Positions 1 through 9,219 of a stretch of 64,000 bases of DNA are shown here, piece by piece (position 1 is the first letter of the stretch; every line of letters begins with the position of its first letter). This DNA comes from Gnetum montanum (Eukaryota; Streptophyta; Gnetopsida; Gnetales; Gnetaceae), in NCBI GenBank assembly GCA_015680685.1, contig MNCI01003938.1, positions 592,062 through 656,061 on the forward strand, given 5' to 3'. The position numbers and the translations under genes were made by a program. The notes beneath the pieces were generated by a model that was not told where the DNA came from, ran no database searches, and was given only the letters and a program-made list of their open reading frames with translations.

Positions 1-152
1 CACAAGGTGGACGAAAAGCCCCGGCATATACAGGGATGACTCGGCTGGTTTGCAGGGCGAGCGGAGCGTAGAGACTGTGTGTACGGCGTACAGGGCCAGC
101 GTAAGAGGGTTTCAGCTCTTGTGCGCAGCGTAAATGTTCGCTGTTGATGCTG

Positions 153-176
153 AGCGTATACGCTGGGCGTATACGC
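153..176. repeat. Paired palindromes of the GCGTATACGC type
   Basis: AGCGTATACGCT (153-164) is a perfect 12-bp palindrome. It is followed after two bases by GCGTATACGC (167-176). Both contain the GCGTA core that recurs through this element. A protein-binding or hairpin role is inference. Confidence 0.6.
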
Positions 177-1368
177 TGGTACTGCACTTAGCGAAAAGTG
201 GGCCTTTTGATTCCAGAAGTTTGCAGTGTGCGACATCAAATGTAGCCGTGGCCGTTTTGTGGATCTCAGGGACCTGCTTCTTGCTGGGGAAGCACTGAGC
301 TCGAAATTTTGTGGTGTTTCATTGGCCCCTCTTTGTTGATGCTTGGAGGAATCGACCCGAGAAGTGTAGACGAAGAAGTGCAAAACACCACAAGCAACTT
401 GATATAGACATTGTCCTCTGCCACGTGACTGGACATCATCACACCGTGTTTAGTAGTACGTGGGATCGGGAAAGTAGAATTTGTAGCTGGTAGAAGGATA
501 GAGATCATGAGGATTGGTGACTGCCCAAGGAATTGTGTGGACAGGGGATGTTTGGGTATGCGGCATGCTGATCCTTGCCAGTAGCCATTGTTTTAGCAGA
601 CTCGGAATTCAGACATGCAATGTGCATCCTTTGGTGGAACGGGACCCTTGGTTAGCTTTCAAGAGAACCTGTTGGTGGGGCCAAAGCTATGGGAGGATGT
701 GTTACATTCTTTGGGAGAACAGAGCCCATGTTTAGTGTTCAGGGGAACCTGTTGGCGGGGAGCCAAAGCCATGCAACTAGATGCTTCTTGACCGGTTTGG
801 ACATGAGTGCTTCATTTTGAGACAACTGCCTTCCCGCCTAGGGCTTGTATGGAAGTGCCAGAGGTCTCGCCCTTTTTTTTAACATAAAACTTTGCTCTGC
901 TTTTGTACTCATGCTCAGGTGTCAAGTTGTGTATCGCAACTACTGTAACATTTTGCAGTGTGCCACAGTGTGCTTATTGTTTTGAATATACGGGATGTGT
1001 CAAGGGTGTGGCTGAATAAAATGCACCGGTGAAAAGACAGGGAATTTTATCGATGAATGGGGATGCACTGGTGAATGGTTTGATTTAGTCCTGCCAGGTA
1101 TGCTGCGAACATTATTTCATCTTGCTGCTCGTGACGAAGTGCATCCTTCTGCGAACCTTCTGGGTGTCATCCTACAAACAAAACGCCAAGGAGACAAGAA
1201 AGACCATAAGCGAATAGATGAGCTTAGACTTACACGGCGGCTGATGGCACAGGGATGTTGAAGGACGGTAGGCACTATATGTAGAGGACAGCAGTATTGA
1301 TGACGAGCGATGTAGTGAAGCTGATGGATGATCGTGGCGGATGGATGTGCTGGGTGTAAGCTTGCCAA

Positions 1369-1516
1369 TTTATAGTCTTGGCAGACTATCATGGGTTAGT
1401 TTTATGTCATAACCCGTTGGACATTGCCTGTTTAGCGTCATGGCGGATGGTACATTGCCAGTTTTTAGTCTTAGCGGACTGTGAAGAGGCTAGCTAGTTT
1501 ATAGTCTTAGCGGACT
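1369..1516. repeat. Three copies of a short repeat, core TTTATAGTCTTAGCGGACT
   Basis: Copies lie at 1369-1387 (one base different in the core, TTGGCAGACT), 1462-1480 (TTTTTAGTC variant) and 1498-1516. The sequence between them is not repeated. The array is in the non-coding part of G0 just upstream of the antisense gene. No function recognised. Confidence 0.6.
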
Positions 1517-1765
1517 CTGGTGAATGCAACAGTGGCAATTTTACATTCATGAGTACCCCACCCGCTATGCTGATGCTTTCGAGAATTGCCAGCATCTCGG
1601 GTGGCTACATGATGACTAGACCTTGGATGCGCCCCTTACCATTGAGGACGTGCAGAGGAACCTTCCTCCATTTCCTTTGCCATTTGGACCTGGTAAAACT
1701 GCTGCGTATTATATTGTTGCGTGGTGTAGTTGTGAATTGTGAACGCTGCGTAATAGTATTTTTGT

Positions 1766-4568
1766 TTGACCTGTGTCTTACATTGTTCAGTCAGGGAATC
1801 CCGGGAGATTACCCTTACAATTTTCGGCCGCGAGGCAAATACCGTCCTCTTCCGCTATGGCGATATCAATGATGCACAACGCTGGCTCGGCCACGCAGCG
1901 GCCCCAGTTGCGGTGGTCACCAAGATCCGAGAAGCGAGGCTAATGCATTTATTTTTAGCCGCAACTCCTAATGTCACCGCTAGCGAAATGCTAACCCTTG
2001 TCAACTCCTTCAGCGAAAAGGCAGAGCGTTTTTGCACAGGCATGCATCACGTGCGTGTAAGTTTTGACATTGACGCTCAGCTCTTTGTAGACCTCTTCGG
2101 CGTCCCCTTTGACGGCCTTCCCATAAACGAGAAGGCGAAGAGGAGTCTCGACTGCCAAAAGTGGCTGGAGGAGTGGGTAAGGGTCAAGAAGGAGCCTAAA
2201 GGGATTCCTTGTGAAAGAATCAAACTAGGAATCGCCAAGACAGTTTATCCCCTTTTCTGGGCCCAGACTTTTCCCAAAACGCTCTCGCAAGGGAATTTCT
2301 TTTCCATAAAGCAGACCCGTATTATGTGGGAGGTCCTGGAAGAAGGGACCCAGTTCAATTGGGCAAGCTATTTTGCTGAGGGACTACATACTGAGATGAT
2401 CAGGCTTCGCAAGAAGCTCGAGTCTCGTTTCAATGTGCATTACGTCTTCTTCATAGCTTGCCTTCGGCATTTTGCTGAGTTTTTGGTCGTCCAAAGGAAT
2501 GGGGTCTGGGTGCAACAAGACCGAGACCAGCTATCCAAACCTTGGATTACACATATCCTCAGCACTACCCGTGGGCAGGATCCTCTGGAAGGGATTGGGG
2601 AGTCTCTGTCGATAACGACCAAGGGTTTGGCGGCGTCTCGACTGTGAGGACCCGACAGTGTAGGCGAGATAATGCCTACCTACACTGGCGATGCCTCATG
2701 AGGGAAATGTTTGGCAGTGGAAATTGTAGAAGCTGCAGCTCGGCGTAAAAGGCTTCGTATAATCGAGGCCTCTGCGGAGCCTGGAAGTGGTGCAGGTTGA
2801 GCTGTGGAGGTCAGAGTTCAGCGGAGTAAACCTCCGCCTAGTAAGTGTGAAGAAATGTATTGAAAGCTGTATTACGCAATGTTTACTTAGAATATTTGGA
2901 ATGATATATTAAGAGTATTGTGATATGACCAGTAAAAATTACAGAGCAGCTGACCCCTGAAACAAGGGTAGTGATACTAAGTCGTGGGGAAGGGGCCCCA
3001 GTTTTAGAAAAAGAGGCCCCAGCTGTTAGAGTGAGCCGCGCACAGACCCTTGTGCGTGAGGAGGCCCTAGCTGTTGGAACCAGCGACGCACAGACTCATG
3101 TGCATGAAGAGGAGAAGGGGGCGGAAGATGTTGGCGAGGTTGCCACTGTCACTAGTAGAGGTAATGAGCGTATTGGAAATTTTGCCGAATTCTGTTAATA
3201 ATTAGAGTTTCTAACTTGACTACGCTACAGGAGAAGAGGATGCATCCACGTCTATCGCTGTGAGTAGAGCGTGGAGGGACTTTCCTGACAAGTTTACCTT
3301 CATGAAGGGCGTTGTCAGTGATATGATTGAGCGCCTCGAGTGCGTCGATCCTGAAGCTGGTATGCTGTAGCTATAAAAGGTTTATTTTACTATACAGTGG
3401 TAATGTGTCACATACAATGATAATGTTTGCTGTTAGGAGCTCGCCTTCGATGGGACCCAACGGAGCCCATTGATTTGGACACAGTGAAGCCTCCATCAGA
3501 TGGGGCGATCATGCCACGCCACATTTATGAGGAAATGCGTAAATGTGCATTACGCTCAACTCGCTCCTTATGGGAGAGTAAAGACGTGAATGAAAACCTC
3601 TGGAAAAGGCTGCAGAGGTTAGATCAGAAGGTTGAGTCTCTGACCAAAGAGGTCGGAGACCTGAAGTCGCGATGCGAATTCCTACAGGTGCGGGAGACGG
3701 GTGACGAGGACTGGCGTACTACTATTATTGAGTACTCTTGTTATTAGACCGTCATCAAAAACAACGTGCAAACTAGTCGGGCGTTGGTAGAGCGGCGGAT
3801 GTAGATAGAGCTCCTAGCTCAGAAAAGCCAGGATTGGAGGGATTACTGTGCAAGTGTGCAAGAGTGGGGGCTGAAGGAAAAGGACCACAAACATTTGTAT
3901 AAGCGAGAAAGCATTGCTTATCGTAAACTTTACCGCGATTCTGCCGTCAAAGCTCAATCCTTGCAAGTCTTCCTTGACGTCATTGGAGCATCCGAAGCCT
4001 TCAAGAAGTTCCAAGAGCAGGTGACTGTAAGTGCATCCTCGGAAAGAGAGATGACTCTCCCTGGGGGCCAAACTACAGTCCCTACATTCTTCCCTGACCC
4101 GCCTCACTGGACTAGTGTGGAGAAAGGGAAGGTGAAGGCTGGAGCTGCCTTGGGAGATGATGTGTGGTCGGATCTAACTAAGGAGGAAATTATGAAGCGC
4201 CTATGGGCTGGCCTAGAAAAGCTTCCTTTTACTGCGGAAGCAGGGCCATCGCGAGTAAGTTTAATCATGGCTAAGTCTAAATTTTCCTATTGTGTTGTCA
4301 AGTTTTGTCTTGCTAATATGTTTTCTATATCTAGGTGCCCGAAGGGGATAGAGAAGACGAGCAAGCTGAGGAGCAAGCACAGGAAGAGGAGCGTAGTGAT
4401 GAAGAGCGTCCCCCTGTGGAGCCAGTGCCAGAGCAAGGACCTCATGAAGAGGAAATTCCTCATGAAGGAATACTTCCCAGAAGAGAAGGTCCACTAGAGG
4501 ACGATCCATTAGGGCTAGAGCCAGACTTAAGAGACACTGGTGACAGTGGCATTAGGGGAGATGCGTAA
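1766..4568 (+). pseudogene. Antisense, six-exon 'plant transposon protein' gene of G0 (about 800 aa)
   Basis: Exons: 1766-2840, 2945-3160, 3231-3359, 3437-3687, 3748-4254, 4335-4568. All five introns (104, 70, 76-77, 60 and 80 bp) are GT-AG, and every join keeps the reading frame. The first third matches the general plan of the plant 'putative transposon protein' domain: VSFDIDAQLFVDLFGVP, then YFAEGLHTEMIRLRKK and YVFFIACLRHFAEF. It is followed by a basic ARRKRLR segment, a heptad-rich stretch in exon 4 (LWKRLQRLDQKVESL), a charged exon 5 and an acidic Glu/Pro-rich tail in exon 6. In-frame stops at 2645, 2699, 2798 (all TGA, explicable as CGA decay) and 3802 (TAG, explicable as CAG) make it a pseudogene here. 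Frame and splice sites are otherwise intact. The true start may be upstream, since an acceptor at 1789-1790 fits. It converges on gag-protease. The biochemical role of the family is unknown to me. Confidence 0.72.
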
Positions 4569-5204
4569 TTGTGGTTTACGCATGGTTTTATTGATTGGAA
4601 TCAACAATGGTTATGCTAATGACTGGAAGACTAGCTACGAGATTTTTGTGGCAATTCTTAATGTTATTCATTTTTATTTTATCCTTTGCGTCTTTATCTG
4701 CAAAGCGTAAGTGTAATTGTTAAGGATTTTTCCTAAGTTATGCCGATGGAATGGAAGAGCTAGTTTAAGGCCATTGCGGGCCACTGCTGGCGTTTGCGTA
4801 ATCCAGAACTAGTTTTAGGCCATTGCGGGCCATCATAGGAGTCTGCCTAAATTGGAAATTAGTTTAAGACCGTTGCGGGCCATGGCTAGTTTAAAGCCGT
4901 TGCGGGCCATAACTAGTTTAAGGCCATTGCAGGCCCTTTGCGTAATATAGGAAGCGTAAATGATGACAGTATACAATTCTGCATAATTAGGCTAAAGTGA
5001 TTAAGCAACATGAATAGCATACATAAAAGAAATGCAATAGCGTAAAAAGATGGCAAGCGTAAAAATTGAAAACTTTTATAGCGTAAATATGTATTGAATG
5101 AAAAATAGACTGCTGAATGCAAACGGCGATAGCTGATAAAAATGTGATAATGTGCGTAAATGGCATTCTTCAACCATCAATCCTCAGTTGTCTCTTAATG
5201 GCCT
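4569..5204. other. Spacer between the convergent G0 genes
   Basis: No coding domain. It contains about ten GCGTAA/TTACGC hexamers and a five-copy repeat array. It lies between the 3' end of the antisense gene and the 3' end of gag-protease. An autonomous Gypsy element would have pol here. None is seen, so this is either a deletion scar or the normal state of a non-autonomous family. Confidence 0.6.
4760..4936. repeat. Five-copy interspersed repeat, core GGCCATTGCGGGCCA
   Basis: Copies begin near 4760, 4809, 4859, 4886 and 4913, each about 23-24 bp and starting with (C)TAGTTTAAG/AG. Spacing tightens from about 50 to 27 bp left to right. The core is an imperfect inverted repeat (GGCC...GGCC), so each copy could form a small hairpin. 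It lies at the meeting point of two convergent transcription units. Confidence 0.75.
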
Positions 5205-8200
5205 TCACATTGAGTGTTGTGTAAGGGCGGGGGATTTACGATCTGACTCCTCTACGCCGCCATCTGGAAATGGCAGGTTGGCCCAAGATAGACTGTCATC
5301 ATTAGTGTCGATTTGTTGAGGGCTTTGGGGATAGGTTTGATAATCCGATGTTTCTATTTCCGAACCTCGTTCTTCTTCAATGTTGTTGACAGTCCTGGGG
5401 GTGATTTCATTACCGCGTATTACAACCTCCCCTCCAGCGTAGGGTAGGTGTATCTTTTGGTGTATCGGTGATGAAACCGCCCTCAGCTGGGCTAACCACG
5501 ACCTCCCTAAGATCAAGTTGAATCCAGGCATCTCCTCGATGACTAGGAATGTGGCCTCTATTGGGAATTGATCTCCTGCCACAAATTTGATACGGACCAT
5601 CCCTTTGACCTGAACCCTTGCCCCATTGAACGATTTTATGCAAGCTATCATCGTGGGAGTGATCTGGTCGACCAGACCCAACCTATCCATGATGGAATAA
5701 GGAATGACATTTGTAGCTGCGCCATCGTCCACGTGTACCCTCCGGATTCGGTACTGACCGACCCGAATGGTGATGAACATGGGTTCAGTTGTCACCTGAC
5801 CTTTCTCAGGATCGTCTTTGATAGACTCATCATGAAAGGTCAGCGAGGTAGGCGTAGATTGCTCAGCTTCGGAAGAAAACATGACAGCATGTATCGCTTC
5901 ATCCTCCGCTGGCAAGCTTTCATTCACAGAAATGGATGTAAGCATGCAGACCATAGCCTCACGGTGTTCCCGGGACATTATAAGTAGGTCATAGAGGCTC
6001 AGTGTTGTATTTTTCTGTTTGAGAGCCTGTTTGACCTGTGTAAACGCGTCGAGGAGGTCCTTCTCTCGGCTGGGTTGTTTATCTCCCTTGTCCTCTTCCA
6101 TTCGGCCCAAGAGACGAATCTCCCGAGGTGGAACGGTGTCGGTCGGGGGGGTTGTTCTTTTTCTTGCCAAGAGGAGGTGGTTGCGTTTTCGCACCTTTAT
6201 TCTATTTCTGAGGTACAAGCGAAGGCACAGAGGCCAGGGGCCTAGGCTTAGGGAAGCCGAGCGTAAAATGATCTTTCATCGCATTAACAGAGGTGTCCTC
6301 TCCCTTTCGCTTGTCAGGTGATGATTGACGATTTTGGTTAGAGGTCTGCCCCTGCGTGAGAGGAGCAGCCGGTGGTTCTGGCGCCCTAATGATGAAGGGT
6401 GCCCTAGGCATGGGCGTGGACAAAGCCGCGACTTGTCTGTTACTGTGTGGCTGAGTGGTATTCTGCGAAGGTGCCCGTATAATGAAAGGTGGCTCGAGAC
6501 ACCATTGGCTGCTGATGAAAGGTTTGCCCCCCTTGGTGAGTTGGTAGGTACACGCAAAACAAATGGTTGTTTGGGTAGTACTTTCCTCTCACTGTCCGTA
6601 CTCACTACGTTGATCGTGTAAGGTGCGTCGTTTGCGTTTAGCGGATCCTTATACACGTGCAACGCTTGGTTTTCTGGACGCGTTGGATTACTGCCGTCTA
6701 ATTTTATATGACCATCGTCGATCATGCATTGAATATCGTCCTTCAATGCCCAGCAGTAATCTGTGTCATGACCACACAGTTGGTGGTAGTCACAAAAATG
6801 GTCCAGCCTGAAAGATTTCGGAATTGATGGCTCGTTAGGCAGGGCTAAAGAAGGATTCTTCAGTAATTCACAATGACGTCTGTGATGCTTCAGAGCTTCT
6901 TCGGATACCCTTTTGGGTTGCATATATCTGGCCCCTAACAATTATTTCAACAGTTCTGAATGTTTTACAGGCAGGGCTGTATACTTTGAGCGGTCTTTAC
7001 GCTCAAAGTTTGGTTTTGGCTGTGGGGAGCCTTCAAGGGCAGCCGTGTCCTGGCTGGTGCTACCTGCACTGGCTGTGGTCTCAGGAGGCACCGTAGGTGC
7101 CTTTTTGTTCTTGTTCTTTGTGCCTTCAGCCGGCGCAGCCACTGTCATTGTTGTCGCTTTGCTTTTGTCCTTGCCTTTGTTGTGTGCATTTTTGTAGGTG
7201 ACATACGCTGGGTCTTTGCTGGCCTTCGCGGCATCTTGAATGCTTCTAATTTGAGTGACAGCCTGATGTAAGGAGTTGGGGGAAAGATAATATAGCTTTA
7301 ACTTGATAAAGTCATTGACTGCTCCTTTGTAGATGGCCAGCAAATGTGAGTCCGCGATTGGCTCACGGATTTCATTCAAAGTAGCATTCTAGCGCTGTAT
7401 GAACTTCTAGACTGGTTCGAGAGGATCCTGTTTTACTCCCATGAGTTGATCTAACATGACTTCCGGCTTTAAGTTGTATTTAAAGCGAGTCACGAATTGT
7501 GTCAGAAGCTCTTCCAAGGTTGAAATGGAAGAGCGTGGGAGGGCTCGATACCAATCTAGAGCTTTCCCTGTCAAAGACATAGCAAAGACTCGGATAATCG
7601 TGTGAGGCCACTACTGCAACAACAAGGATTCGGATCTAAAAGTGACCAAGTGAGCATTAGGATCCCCCTCCCCATTATACTTGGTAAAATGAGGTAAGGA
7701 CATCCCAGGTGGCAACGACAACATGGGAACCGCTAGACTAATGGGATCATCTTGGTAAAAGTCCATGATCTATACCATGTTTGAGCCAGCGGCCTTAAGA
7801 CGCCTTACCTCCTCTGTGAGGGTTTGAATAAGTAGAAAGGCTTGGTCCAGACCTGTTGATGGAGGTGTCTATGTAGGAGGAGCAGGGGGCTGACCTGGGA
7901 AAGCAGGGCCAGGCGGTGGAAATGATGGGATGGTTTGGCCAGTAGATGGTGAGGCAAGGATCCTTGCAGGCAGGGATGCCTGTGAAGACCACCATTCACC
8001 GGTTTGGGAAGAGAGATTGGCCGCCGCCGGCTGAGCGAGATAAGGATAGGGATATTGCGGGTTCACCTGCGGAATATGCGTTGCGGGTGCCACTGAGGGC
8101 TGCACACCGTACACTGCAGACTGGTTGTGTTGTGCCACGGGGTAGGTCCACTGACTCACGACAAGTTGTTGGAAAGGCAGCTGTGGCTGCACGACGACAG

Positions 8201-8960
8201 TGATTTGTTGGGTTGGAGGGGGTGGCAAAGATAAGGTTTGCGTCAGGCGAGTTGTGGATACGATTTGGGGTTGGATCTGCAGAATGAAATGGGGCACGGT
8301 GGCTGCTGGAACCACCGCCGGAATGCTGAGTACACGTGGTGATGAGACCGCCCCCATGTTATTGTGGGGTACTTGCACTTGCAGCCCAGAGGGCTGCGCA
8401 GTGCCTTGCGGAATGATAGGGATATGCGTTTGTGCGGTCATGGCTGGATTGAGCGAGGTGGCCTCTCCGTTAAGAGGGAATAATGGGTTGACATAAGTGT
8501 GGGGATTAAGGGTGTGATACGAATGCTCAGACTGGGCTGCAAACTCATCATCTTCTTCCTCCCCATTCCAGGGTTCCGTCATAGCCCGTGCAGCCTGGCT
8601 CTTAGCCATGACCAACTGTGTTATAATTTCATGTTGCTGGTCTGTTAAAGGGATGATGTCATAGGTTGTTGGGGTGAAATCCTGGCCCCCCCGATGGATC
8701 ATCTCGAAATTTTGCTTCGCCTCGATTTCGGCTCGGCTAAGGGCAAGCTTCACCTAGATCTTGACGTAGATAAAGTTGTATTCCTCAGGGGTCACGATGG
8801 TAAATATTGGGTCCTTTCCCTATAGCCTCAATGATCGACGCGATGGTCCCTGAGGTCCCGCTGCACCAGGAGCTGGCCTGGTGACAACGATAGGGTTCAC
8901 AGATGTGGCACCCAAGTCAGCAGCGACCATGGCGGTTGTGGTTTTGTAAGATGGATCCAT
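5205..8960 (-). pseudogene. gag-pro: gag-protease polyprotein of G0, decayed
   Basis: The start is chosen at ATG 8960-8958 (MDPSYKTT), about 235 bp downstream of the primer-site candidate. The frame then runs about 1250 codons with a Pro/Gln-rich N-terminal third. The retrotransposon gag core (VFAMSLTGKALDWYRALP, then LEELLTQFVTRF) lies near 7600-7400. A knuckle-like CDYHQLCGHDTDYCWALKDD is near 6790-6730. The aspartic protease (VDDGAATNVIPYSIMDRLGL, then NLILGRSWL) is near 5740-5500. The active site reads D-D-G rather than the usual D-S/T-G. In-frame stops are seven TAG (8822, 8756, 7871, 7772, 7613, 7409, 7391) and one TAA (6944), all readable as former Gln codons. A run of G near 6520 shifts the frame, and it returns near 6210. 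The frame ends at a TGA at 5207-5205, with no reverse transcriptase following. Confidence 0.85.
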
Positions 8961-9195
8961 TGATCAGGTAGATTAATTGACAATAAACGACTGGATCTAA
9001 GAGAAAAAGCGATGGACAAAGAAGATCGCGTTTAGGCTTTCTACCCTATAGGATTCCAGAGGAATCGTTAAGGTAACCGATCTACACCTCACGAACTTTC
9101 GTAAACTTCCGTAGAGGTATTACGTTCACATTTTCGGCAACGTGGGTATAGATCGCTAACAGGGCTACCCATAAAAAATACGAATCGGAGCCTGG

Positions 9196-9213
9196 ACCCT
9201 CCTTCTAGCACCA
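9196..9213 (-). other. Primer-binding-site candidate of G0
   Basis: On the minus strand it reads TGGTGCTAGAAGGAGGGT, starting with TGG, six bases inside the LTR edge at 9220. Position and first bases fit a tRNA primer site. The cognate tRNA was not determined. It differs from the primer site of the E-family elements in this window. Confidence 0.6.
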
Positions 9214-9219
9214 GAAAAC

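Larger units (their letters stand above)
1..1765. other. G0 non-coding region left of the antisense gene
   Basis: I recognise no protein domain in any frame. Visible structure: two adjacent palindromes (153-164 AGCGTATACGCT and 167-176); an imperfect pair of units at about 640-685 and 722-772 sharing AACCTGTTGG and GCCAAAGC; and three copies of a short repeat at 1369-1516. It may be the untranslated region between the antisense gene and the missing 3' LTR, or may contain upstream exons or the promoter of that gene. An AG acceptor at 1789-1790 would fit an upstream exon joining the frame. Confidence 0.4.

Noticed and set aside
4760-4936. CRISPR array
   Set aside because: Repeats are degenerate, unevenly spaced, and the host is a plant; it is an internal retroelement repeat.
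5568-5987. 139-aa plus-strand open frame
   Set aside because: It is the antisense shadow of the G0 protease domain.
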